From Acidobacteria bacterium UBA2161 (GTDB lineage: Bacteria; Acidobacteriota; Vicinamibacteria; Vicinamibacterales; UBA823): 42,367 bases of DNA. Each line of letters starts with the position of its first letter. Position 1 is the first letter of the stretch. The stretch covers positions 16,255 through 58,621 of the forward strand of contig DCWN01000004.1 of assembly GCA_002328835.1 (NCBI GenBank), given 5' to 3'. A model generated the notes under the pieces. It saw only the letters and a list, made by a program, of their open reading frames with translations, was not told the origin of the DNA and did not search any database. Shown here one piece after another: positions 31,045 through 38,692 of this stretch. The translations under genes were made by a program, and so were the position numbers.

Positions 31045-32346
31045 ATGCGGATCGCGGTTGTAGGCGCTGGATACGTCGGGCTGGTGGTGGGTGCCGGCCT
31101 GGCCGAAAACGGGAATGAGGTCGTCTGTGTGGACGTCGACCCGGCGAAGGTGCGGGCCCTGCAGCGGGGCAAGGTCCCGATCTACGAGCCGGGCCTCGAG
31201 GAGCTGGTCAAGCGAAACCGGGCCGAGAAGCGCCTGACCTACACCCTCGGCCTGGCGAAGGCGGTGCGGCGGTCGGCGGTGGTCTTTATCGCGGTCGGCA
31301 CGCCATCCGGCGAAGATGGCTCCGCGGATGTCGGCCAGGTGCTGCGCGTCGCGCGCGATGTGGCCCGGGCGATGACCGGCTACACCGTCATCGTGACAAA
31401 GAGCACGGTGCCCGTGGGCACCGCGGCGAAGGTACGCGAAGTGATCCGAGGAGAGACGACCCATCCGTTCAGCGTCGTGAGCAACCCGGAGTTCTTGAAG
31501 CAGGGCGCGGCCGTGAGCGATTTCATGAAACCCGCGCGGGTGGTGATCGGCGCGGACGACTCGAGGGGCGCCGAGATCGTCAAGGAGCTGTACGCGCCGC
31601 TGACGCGCACGGGTGCGCCAATTCTCGTCACGGACTGCGCCAGCGCTGAACTGGCGAAGTACGCGGCCAATGCGATGCTGGCCACGCGCATCTCGTTCAT
31701 GAATGAAGTGGCGAATGTGTGCGAGCGAGTCGGCGCCAACGTCGACGACGTCCGGCGGGCGGTCGCGTCGGACCCTCGAATCGGGTCGGCCTTTCTCTTT
31801 CCTGGCGTTGGCTATGGCGGCAGCTGTTTCCCGAAGGATGTCAAAGCGCTGCTGAACTCGGCCAAGCGGTCGGGCTATGAGTGCGACATCCTCGAAGCCG
31901 TCGAGGCGGTCAACGAACGGCAGAAGGGCCTCCTCGTCGAGAAGTTGAAAGCGCACTTCGGCTCGCTGAAAGGGAAGCGGGTTGCCGTGTGGGGGTTGGC
32001 CTTCAAGCCGAGGACCGACGACATGCGGGAGGCGCCCGCGGTGACGATCGTCGAGCGGCTCCTGGCGGAGGGCGCGAAGGTGCATGCGTACGATCCGGTG
32101 GCCGAGCGCACGGCGCGAAAGGTCTTCGGATCGAGGGTGACGTTCGCGAAGCGGCCCTACGACGCCATCAAGGGGGCCGACGCGCTGGCGATCGTGACGG
32201 AGTGGAATGAGTTTCGCGAGCCGGATTTCGAGCGGATGCGCGCGCTGATGCGCGAACCGGTGATCGCCGATGGTCGAAACGTGTTCACGCCGCAGCAGAT
32301 GCGGGCGCACGGGTTCACGTATCTGTCGATCGGGCGACCGGCGTGA
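31045..32346 (+). CDS. ugd: UDP-glucose 6-dehydrogenase
   Basis: 433 residues. Oxidises UDP-glucose to UDP-glucuronate with 2 NAD. NAD-binding VVGAGYVGLVVGAGLAENG, IYEPGLEEL, FIAVGTPSGEDG, TKSTVPVGT, NPEFLKQGAAV, the helix ELAKYAANAMLATRISFMNE, and the catalytic cysteine C261 in VGYGGSCFPKD, then GLAFKPRTDDMREAP. Family length. GGGAGG and GAGG precede ATG 31045. Its product is the substrate of the UDP-xylose synthase at the far end of the leftward arm. Its stop overlaps galE as GTGA. Confidence 0.96.
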   Translation: MRIAVVGAGYVGLVVGAGLAENGNEVVCVDVDPAKVRALQRGKVPIYEPGLEELVKRNRAEKRLTYTLGLAKAVRRSAVVFIAVGTPSGEDGSADVGQVLRVARDVARAMTGYTVIVTKSTVPVGTAAKVREVIRGETTHPFSVVSNPEFLKQGAAVSDFMKPARVVIGADDSRGAEIVKELYAPLTRTGAPILVTDCASAELAKYAANAMLATRISFMNEVANVCERVGANVDDVRRAVASDPRIGSAFLFPGVGYGGSCFPKDVKALLNSAKRSGYECDILEAVEAVNERQKGLLVEKLKAHFGSLKGKRVAVWGLAFKPRTDDMREAPAVTIVERLLAEGAKVHAYDPVAERTARKVFGSRVTFAKRPYDAIKGADALAIVTEWNEFREPDFERMRALMREPVIADGRNVFTPQQMRAHGFTYLSIGRPA

Positions 32347-33338
32347 GCAGCGTACTTGTCGCGGGTGGGGCCGGGTACATCGGCAGCCACGCCTGTCAGA
32401 CGCTCCGGGACGCTGGCCATGACGTCGTGTGCTACGACGATCTGTCGGCGGGGCATCGTGAGGCCCTCCTGGGCGGGACGTTTGTCGAGGGCGACATCCG
32501 GGACGTCGACCTGGTCCGCCGTACGCTGCGGAACCACGGCGTGACGGCGGTGATGCATTTCGCCGCGCTGCTGTCGGTGCCCGAGTCCGTGGCCGATCCG
32601 GTCGGCTACTACCGGAATAACGTCACCGGCACGCTGGCGCTGCTGGAGGCGATGGTGGCGGAGTCGGTCGGCGAGTTCGTCTTCTCCTCGACGGCGGCGG
32701 TGTACGGTACGCCAGAGCGGATGCCGATGACGGAAGAGCACCCGACGCGGCCCGTGAACACGTACGGTGAGACGAAGCACGCGATCGAGCGGGCGTTGCC
32801 GCACTACGAGCGGGCCTACGGATTGCGCGCCGTCAGCCTCAGGTACTTCAACGCCAGCGGCGCGGACCGTGCCGGCCGGCTCGGTGAAGCGCACGACCCC
32901 GAAACCCACCTTATTCCGCGTGCCCTGTCGGCCATCACTGGCGGCCCGCCGCTCGGCATCTTCGGTGATGACTACCCGACGCCTGACGGCACTTGTGTAC
33001 GCGATTTCATTCACGTCACCGACCTGGCCGACGCCCATGTCCGGGCGCTGAACTGGCTCGACGATGGCGGAGCGTCGGGGAGCTACAACGTGGGCACCGG
33101 GCGAGGCGACTCGGTGCAGAAGGTGGTCGAGACGGTCGAGGGCGTGACCGGACGACCGGTGCCGACGACGGTCGGGCCGCGGCGGACGGGTGACCCGAGC
33201 GCGCTTGTCGCCGCGAGCGACCGGATCCAGCGCGAGCTGGCCTGGACGCCCACGCATTCGGGCCTGAGGGAGATCGTCGAGAGCGCGTGGCACTGGCATC
33301 AGTCTGGGTGGCGCGGCGCGGCGGGGGGGGCGGCCTGA
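32343..33338 (+). CDS. galE: UDP-glucose 4-epimerase
   Basis: 331 residues from GTG 32343, overlapping ugd by 4 bp. SDR signature: VAGGAGYIGSHACQTL, HFAALLSVPESV, SSTAAVYGTP, catalytic YGETK at 141-145, LRYFNASGAD, VRDFIHVTDLADAHVRAL and SYNVGTGRGDSV. Converts UDP-glucose to UDP-galactose (possibly also the N-acetyl forms). Family length. Together with ugd it supplies donors to the transferases on the other arm. Confidence 0.95.
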   Translation: MSSVLVAGGAGYIGSHACQTLRDAGHDVVCYDDLSAGHREALLGGTFVEGDIRDVDLVRRTLRNHGVTAVMHFAALLSVPESVADPVGYYRNNVTGTLALLEAMVAESVGEFVFSSTAAVYGTPERMPMTEEHPTRPVNTYGETKHAIERALPHYERAYGLRAVSLRYFNASGADRAGRLGEAHDPETHLIPRALSAITGGPPLGIFGDDYPTPDGTCVRDFIHVTDLADAHVRALNWLDDGGASGSYNVGTGRGDSVQKVVETVEGVTGRPVPTTVGPRRTGDPSALVAASDRIQRELAWTPTHSGLREIVESAWHWHQSGWRGAAGGAA

Positions 33339-33340
33339 GA

Positions 33341-35149
33341 ATGGTGCGACGCCTCTGGAGCTACGCATGGCCCTATCGCGGGCGCCTGGCCGCCGCGCTG
33401 GGGGCGATGGTGCTGTTTGGCGCCGCCTCCGCAGGCTTGGCCTATCTGATCAAGCCGATCTTCGACGACGTGCTGCCGAATCGAGAGCGACTCGGGTTCG
33501 TGGCGGGGGCGATGCTCGGGTGCTACTTGCTGAAGGGATTGGGGTCGTACGGTTCCACCTACCTGATGACCGGGGTCGGCCAGCGAGTCGTCCGCGACGT
33601 GCGCAACCAGCTGTTTCGACACGTTGTCGGTCAATCCGCCGGGTTCTTCACCTCGTGGACGACCGGCCGCCTGATGTCTCGGATCACCAACGACGTCCAT
33701 CAGATCCAGCTTGCGGTGTCATCCACGGTTGGTGATCTTCTGCGGGAGTCGCTGGCCCTCGTCGGCTACTGCGCACTGCTGTTCTACTTCGATGCGGGTC
33801 TGGCCCTGGTCTGCCTCACCGGTGCGCCGGTCGTCGTCTATCCCTTGATCCGGCTTGGCCAGCGGGTGCGGCGCACGAGTCGGCGAAGCCAGGAGGAACT
33901 GGAACATCTGTCGCACATCACGGCCGAGGCGTTCACCGGCCATCGCATCGTCAAGGCCTTCAGCGCCGAAGCGTACGAGGTGGGCAAGTTCAGGGAGGCG
34001 TCGCAGCGCTTGTTCCGGACCAACATGAAAGTGACCGGGGCGATCGCCGCGCTGCCGCCACTCATGGAGCTGCTGGGCGGGTTCGCCGTGGCGGTCGCGC
34101 TGTGGTACGGCAGCCGCGAAATCGCGGCGTCGCGACTGACGTCGGGCGAGTTCGCGTCGTTCATTGCGGCGCTGTTCATGATGTACGGACCGGTCAAGAA
34201 GCTCAGCCGCGTGAATGCCAATTTGCAGCAGGCTGCCGCCGCGGGCCAGCGTATCTTCGAGATGCTCGACTTACACACCGAGGTCGTGGACCGGCCGCAC
34301 GCGAAGCCGCTGGCTCCGCTTGCGCACAGCCTGGCCATGCGCGATGTCGGGTTCAGCTATGACGGGATCGAGGGCGAGCGCGTGCTTCGGAATGTGAGTC
34401 TGATGGTCGGTGCCGGCCAGATGGTGGCGCTCGTCGGGCTGAGCGGCTCGGGCAAGACGACGCTCGTGAACCTGCTGGCACGGTTCTATGACGTGACAGA
34501 TGGCGCGGTGTTGCTGGACGGTGTGGATATTCGCGACGGCACGCTCAGCTCACTGCGGTCGCAGATCGCCATGGTGACCCAAGAGACGATTCTGTTCGAC
34601 GACACGATTGCAGGCAACATCGCCTACGGGAGCCCGACCGCCTCCGAGGAGGCGATCGAAGCGGCGGCTCGCACGGCGCATGCCCACGAGTTCATCGTGG
34701 CCCTGCAGGAGGGCTACGCCACCCACGTCGGCGAGCGCGGCCAGCGTTTGTCGGGTGGCCAGCGTCAGCGGATCGCCATCGCGCGGGCGTTGCTGACGAA
34801 CGCGCCGATTCTGATTCTGGACGAGGCGACGTCGTCGCTGGACTCCGAGTCGGAGAGATTGGTGCAGGACGCGCTGGCGAGCCTGCTCACGAACCGCACC
34901 TCGTTCGTCATCGCACACCGTCTGTCCACCGTGCGTCGGGCCGACGTGATCGTCGTCCTGGATCACGGCCGGATCGTCGAAGTCGGTCAGCACGATGAGC
35001 TGCTGCGGCGCGACGATGGGATCTACGCGAAGCTGTACGAGATGCAGATCTTCGACCGGTTGCCGTCTGGTGAGCCGAGCGGCGCGGTCGCGGACGGTGA
35101 CACGGCCGAATCCCTCGAGGTGACGGGCGGCGAGACTGGAGAGTCGTGA
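33341..35149 (+). CDS. ABC transporter half-size exporter (MsbA/PglK-like lipid or lipid-linked glycan flippase)
   Basis: 602 residues. A six-helix type-1 exporter domain (1-320, with helices near 20-45, 55-75, 130-155, 155-175, 240-262, 268-290) is fused to a nucleotide-binding domain: Walker A GLSGSGKTT 366-374, Q-loop VTQET, signature LSGGQ 470-474, Walker B LILDEA 491-496, H-loop His 526. The Pro/Glu/Asp-rich end is variable. MsbA-type proteins flip lipid A; PglK-type flip lipid-linked oligosaccharide. Position two bases after galE favours a glycan substrate, but a plain MsbA role cannot be excluded. ATG 33341 is chosen since the upstream frame is Gly-rich noise within galE. Confidence 0.9.
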   Translation: MVRRLWSYAWPYRGRLAAALGAMVLFGAASAGLAYLIKPIFDDVLPNRERLGFVAGAMLGCYLLKGLGSYGSTYLMTGVGQRVVRDVRNQLFRHVVGQSAGFFTSWTTGRLMSRITNDVHQIQLAVSSTVGDLLRESLALVGYCALLFYFDAGLALVCLTGAPVVVYPLIRLGQRVRRTSRRSQEELEHLSHITAEAFTGHRIVKAFSAEAYEVGKFREASQRLFRTNMKVTGAIAALPPLMELLGGFAVAVALWYGSREIAASRLTSGEFASFIAALFMMYGPVKKLSRVNANLQQAAAAGQRIFEMLDLHTEVVDRPHAKPLAPLAHSLAMRDVGFSYDGIEGERVLRNVSLMVGAGQMVALVGLSGSGKTTLVNLLARFYDVTDGAVLLDGVDIRDGTLSSLRSQIAMVTQETILFDDTIAGNIAYGSPTASEEAIEAAARTAHAHEFIVALQEGYATHVGERGQRLSGGQRQRIAIARALLTNAPILILDEATSSLDSESERLVQDALASLLTNRTSFVIAHRLSTVRRADVIVVLDHGRIVEVGQHDELLRRDDGIYAKLYEMQIFDRLPSGEPSGAVADGDTAESLEVTGGETGES

Positions 35150-35174
35150 GGGTGACGAAGGGGGAAGCGGCGTC

Positions 35175-36068
35175 GTGATTCGATCGATGACCGGCTTCGC
35201 GAGCGTCGAAGCGGAGCATGCGGCCGTCACCCTGCGTGTGACGCTGCGCAGCGTGAATCACCGGCACCTCGACCTTCAGGTCCGTCTGCCGCCGTCGATG
35301 CTCGCGCTGGAACCGCAGCTGCGCGCCCTGGTGCAGTCGCGGCTAGCGCGCGGGCGGGTGGAACTGGCGGTCAACGCCATATTCGTCGAACAGCCGACCG
35401 TCGAGGTGGATTTGAACGAGTCGCTTGTCGGCTCGCTCGCGGCCTCGCTCGAGCGGGTCCGCGCTGAAGGCTTGTCCATCGGGGGGTTGACGGCGGGCGA
35501 TCTACTGAGGCTGCCGCACGCCGTCACCGTTCGGGAGCGGTCGGGCGACAGCGAGATCGCCGCCACGCCGGAGGTGGTCGAGGCGGCCTGCGCGGCGGTC
35601 GGTCGCGCACTCGACGAACTCGTCTTGATGCGGACGCGGGAGGGTGAACATCTGGCCGGGGATCTCGACGCCCGGTGCAGCGTCGTCGGAGACCTGGTGG
35701 GACAGCTGGAGGCGTCGGCGCTGCGGGGACAAGCGGCGCTGGAAACACGCCTGGCCGAGCGGGTGAAGCAGTTGAACGTGGACCCCGAACCCGAGCCGGC
35801 CCTGGTGGCGCAGGAGGTCGTGAGGTTCGCGGCGCGATCGGATGTCAACGAGGAGATCTCCCGGCTGCAGGGGCACCTGTTGCACTGGCGCACGATCGCC
35901 GATGACGACGAGGCCTGCGGCCGTAGACTGGATTTCCTGCTGCAAGAGATGAATCGCGAGGTGAACACGATCGGGTCCAAGGCGGAGGGCCTGGAGGTGT
36001 CGGAGCTGATCGTCTCGGCGAAGGCAGAGCTCGAGCGTCTGCGAGAGCAGGTGCAGAACGTGGAATGA
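35175..36068 (+). CDS. yicC: YicC/YloC-family endoribonuclease
   Basis: 297 residues. Begins MIRSMTGFAS, the hallmark of the family, then LRSVNHRHLDLQVRLP, RGRVELAV, and at the C-terminus RFAARSDVNEEISRLQGHL, GRRLDFLLQEMNREVNTIGSKA. YicC-type enzymes are hexameric RNA-cleaving proteins that act in small-RNA turnover in E. coli. GTG 35175 has a purine-rich GGGGGAAG upstream. Next to gmk in many bacteria; here the gmk ATG overlaps the stop (ATGA). Confidence 0.92.
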   Translation: MIRSMTGFASVEAEHAAVTLRVTLRSVNHRHLDLQVRLPPSMLALEPQLRALVQSRLARGRVELAVNAIFVEQPTVEVDLNESLVGSLAASLERVRAEGLSIGGLTAGDLLRLPHAVTVRERSGDSEIAATPEVVEAACAAVGRALDELVLMRTREGEHLAGDLDARCSVVGDLVGQLEASALRGQAALETRLAERVKQLNVDPEPEPALVAQEVVRFAARSDVNEEISRLQGHLLHWRTIADDDEACGRRLDFLLQEMNREVNTIGSKAEGLEVSELIVSAKAELERLREQVQNVE

Positions 36069-36679
36069 GCGGCGAAGGGACGCTGTATGTCGTCTCGGCG
36101 CCGTCGGGGACGGGCAAGACCAGCCTGGTCGAGCAACTCGTGCGCCGGCTGCCGAACCTGGTCAGGTCGCGGTCGTACACTTCGAGGGCCAGACGGCACG
36201 GAGAGGCGGACGGTGTGGACTATAATTTTGTGAGCCGCGAGACCTTCGAGCGCATGATCGCGCGAGACGAGTTTCTCGAGTGGGCAGATGTCTTCGGCAA
36301 TCTGTACGGCACGGCCAGGGCTGATGTCGAGGCGCGCCTGTCGGCCGGAGACGATGTCGTCCTCGTGATCGACGTGAGTGGCGCGCGTCAGGTCCGGGCG
36401 CGTCGCGCCCCGGCGACCAGCATCTTCGTCATGCCACCGTCGCCTGAGGTTCTCGAGGCCCGCTTGCGGGGCCGCAGTCGGGATAGTGAAGAGCAGATCG
36501 AGCGTCGGCTGGCCGTGGCTCGTAATGAGGTCAAGGCGCATGCCGAGTACGATCACGTTGTCGTAAACGACGATTTCGAGGCTGCGGTCGGTCGACTGGG
36601 CGCCATCGTCGCCGGCCGGGCCGTGGCCTCGGCCACGACCCAGGCGGCAGCCATTGCGGCGGAGTTTGACGAGACGTAG
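36065..36679 (+). CDS. gmk: Guanylate kinase
   Basis: 204 residues. Phosphorylates GMP to GDP. P-loop SAPSGTGKTSL at 11-21, GMP-binding SYTSRARRHGEADGVDYNFVS, and EFLEWADVFGNLYGT, all standard. The C-terminal 15 residues are an Ala-rich extension. ATGA overlap with yicC. The next gene starts two bases after its stop, without the rpoZ that often sits between gmk and coaBC. Confidence 0.96.
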   Translation: MSGEGTLYVVSAPSGTGKTSLVEQLVRRLPNLVRSRSYTSRARRHGEADGVDYNFVSRETFERMIARDEFLEWADVFGNLYGTARADVEARLSAGDDVVLVIDVSGARQVRARRAPATSIFVMPPSPEVLEARLRGRSRDSEEQIERRLAVARNEVKAHAEYDHVVVNDDFEAAVGRLGAIVAGRAVASATTQAAAIAAEFDET

Positions 36680-36681
36680 AT

Positions 36682-37914
36682 ATGGCCTTGATCGCCCTCG
36701 GCGTCACCGGGAGTGTTGGCGCCTACAAGTCCGTCGAAGTGGCTCGCGGACTGCAGAAGCGCGGCCACGAGGTCGTAGCGATCATGACCGCTGCGGCGCA
36801 ACAGTTCATCGGCCCGCTGACTCTCGAAGCGATCACGCGCCGGGACGTCATCACCGACCAGTTTGCGCCCGGCCTGAATTCGTCCGTCGAGCATGTCTCC
36901 CTGGCCTCGACGATTGATGCGCTCGTGGTGGCGCCGGCGACGGCGAACGTGCTCGGGAAGTTCGCGAACGGTATCGCCGACGATTTCCTGTCCTCTCTCC
37001 ATCTCGTCACGCGGGCGCCGATCGTGATGGCGCCTGCGATGAACAGCAACATGTGGACTCATGAGGCGGTCGAGCGGAATCTGGCGATCCTGCGTGGGCG
37101 CGGTGTGCATCTCGTCGACCCGGAATCGGGCGAGCTCGCCTGCGGCTGGGTCGGCCCGGGCCGGCTGGCTGAACCCGAGCGGATCGTCACGGCCGTGGAA
37201 GAGGTGCTCCGCCCGGCCGGATCGCTGCTGGGGCGCTCGGTTCTCGTGACCGCCGGCCCAACCTACGAGGACCTCGACCCCGTCAGGTATCTGGGTAACC
37301 GGTCGACGGGCAGGATGGGGCTGGCGCTGGCGGCCGAGGCGGCCCGGCGAGGGGCGAAGGTCACCCTCGTACTCGGTCCGACGTCCTTGGTGCCGCCTGC
37401 CGGGATGGAGAGTGTGCGGGTCCGCTCGGCGGCTGAGATGTTCGAGGCCGTGATGACGCGCCGGGAGGCGACGGATGTGATGGTCCTGGCGGCCGCCGTC
37501 GCCGACTACGCTCCGGCGGATGGGGCGCGGCCGCAGAAGATCCCGAAGGGGGAGGGACCGCTGACCCTCGTGCTGGCACGGACCCGCGACATCCTGGCGG
37601 AACTCGGCGCCTGGCGCGGACCGAGGCGGGCGCCGGTGCTGATTGGCTTCGCGGCGGAAACCCGTGATGTCGTAGCGCGCGGCCTGGCGAAGCTGCGAGC
37701 GAAAGGGGTCGATCTCATCGTGGCCAACGACGTCTCACGAGCCGATGCCGGCTTCGAGGTCGAGACGAACGCCGTGACGATCGTGTCGGCCGATGCCGAG
37801 ACGGCGGTACCGCTGCGAGCGAAGTCCGAGGTCGCGCGGGTCGTTGTCGACCATGTCGAATCGCTGCTTGGGTCAGCCGGTCCGGTCGCCACCGAGGACC
37901 GATCAGGTGGATAG
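36682..37914 (+). CDS. coaBC: Phosphopantothenoylcysteine synthetase/decarboxylase (bifunctional)
   Basis: 410 residues, two domains of coenzyme A synthesis. CoaC part (1-175): GVTGSVGAYKSVEVAR, catalytic His71 in SVEHVSLAS, APAMNSNMW, and the substrate-loop Cys154 in GELACGWVGPGRLAEPE. CoaB part (180-400): VTAGPTYEDLDPVRYLGNRSTGRMG, AAAVADYAP, KIPKGEGPLTL, GFAAET and ANDVSRADAGFEVETN. Length fits. Flavin-dependent decarboxylation follows CTP-dependent ligation of cysteine. Confidence 0.96.
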   Translation: MALIALGVTGSVGAYKSVEVARGLQKRGHEVVAIMTAAAQQFIGPLTLEAITRRDVITDQFAPGLNSSVEHVSLASTIDALVVAPATANVLGKFANGIADDFLSSLHLVTRAPIVMAPAMNSNMWTHEAVERNLAILRGRGVHLVDPESGELACGWVGPGRLAEPERIVTAVEEVLRPAGSLLGRSVLVTAGPTYEDLDPVRYLGNRSTGRMGLALAAEAARRGAKVTLVLGPTSLVPPAGMESVRVRSAAEMFEAVMTRREATDVMVLAAAVADYAPADGARPQKIPKGEGPLTLVLARTRDILAELGAWRGPRRAPVLIGFAAETRDVVARGLAKLRAKGVDLIVANDVSRADAGFEVETNAVTIVSADAETAVPLRAKSEVARVVVDHVESLLGSAGPVATEDRSGG

Positions 37915-38650
37915 GCGTCAGGCCGCCGCCCATCTGGAGCACTTCGGCGAACTGGGCGTGGCCGGCTGGAGCCGTGATCGGGCATGGCGTCGCCGGGCGG
38001 GCGGGCCGGAGCGGAGGCCGGACGGCGAGATCGTGTCGGGCGCCGGCCCGGATGCGGAGGACCCCGACGCGGTGCCGGATGCCGGCGAGAGCGCGTTGAG
38101 CCTGGAGGCCGTCGAGGCCGAACTGGGCGAATGCACGCGATGCCAGCTCTCGGGGTTGGGGCGCCAGCGGATCGTCTTCGGCGTGGGGAACCCCGAGGCC
38201 GAGCTGATGTTCGTCGGCGAGGCTCCGGGGCGCGACGAGGACGCCCAGGGCATCCCGTTCGTCGGCCGGGCGGGCCAGCTACTGACCAAGATCATCGAGT
38301 CGATCGGTCAGTCCCGCGAGTCCGTGTACATCGCCAACGTCATCAAGTGTCGTCCACCCCAGAACCGGAATCCGGAACCGGACGAGGTCGGCACCTGTGA
38401 GCCGTTCCTGTTCGGTCAAGTCGATGCCATTCGGCCAAGGGTGATCGTGGCACTGGGCGCCTTCGCTGCGCGGACCCTGACCCGCAGCGATAGGCCGATC
38501 TCCAGAATGCGAGGACGCGAGTTCGAGTTTCGGGGCGCGACACTGATTCCGACCTTCCATCCGGCCTACCTGCTTCGCAATCCCCAGAGCAAGCGTGAGG
38601 TGTGGGAGGACATGAAGAAGGTTCGCGCGCTCCTCGAGACCAACGCCTGA
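37907..38650 (+). CDS. Uracil-DNA glycosylase family 4 (Fe-S)
   Basis: 247 residues. Family-4 enzymes remove uracil from DNA and carry a 4Fe-4S cluster, whose four cysteines are C76, C79 (CTRC), C148 (VIKCRPPQNRNP) and C164. Catalytic pocket motifs are FVGEAPGRDEDAQGIPFVGRAG and HPAYLLRNP (218-226). The first 65 residues are an acidic/polar extension, longer than needed for the fold. GTG 37907 overlaps coaBC by 8 bp. Base-excision repair in the cytosol; the high-GC genome makes cytosine deamination a relevant load. Confidence 0.92.
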   Translation: MDRRQAAAHLEHFGELGVAGWSRDRAWRRRAGGPERRPDGEIVSGAGPDAEDPDAVPDAGESALSLEAVEAELGECTRCQLSGLGRQRIVFGVGNPEAELMFVGEAPGRDEDAQGIPFVGRAGQLLTKIIESIGQSRESVYIANVIKCRPPQNRNPEPDEVGTCEPFLFGQVDAIRPRVIVALGAFAARTLTRSDRPISRMRGREFEFRGATLIPTFHPAYLLRNPQSKREVWEDMKKVRALLETNA

Positions 38651-38677
38651 GCCGTTCAGGCGGCCCTCGGCGCCCGT

Positions 38678-38686
38678 TGATATCCT
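38678..38686 (+). promoter_or_regulatory. Extended -10 promoter of priA (leaderless spacing)
   Basis: TGaTATCCT (hexamer 38681-38686, 4/6, with TG) followed by exactly six nucleotides and GTG 38693. No Shine-Dalgarno is present between. Confidence 0.45.
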
Positions 38687-38692
38687 TTGGCA

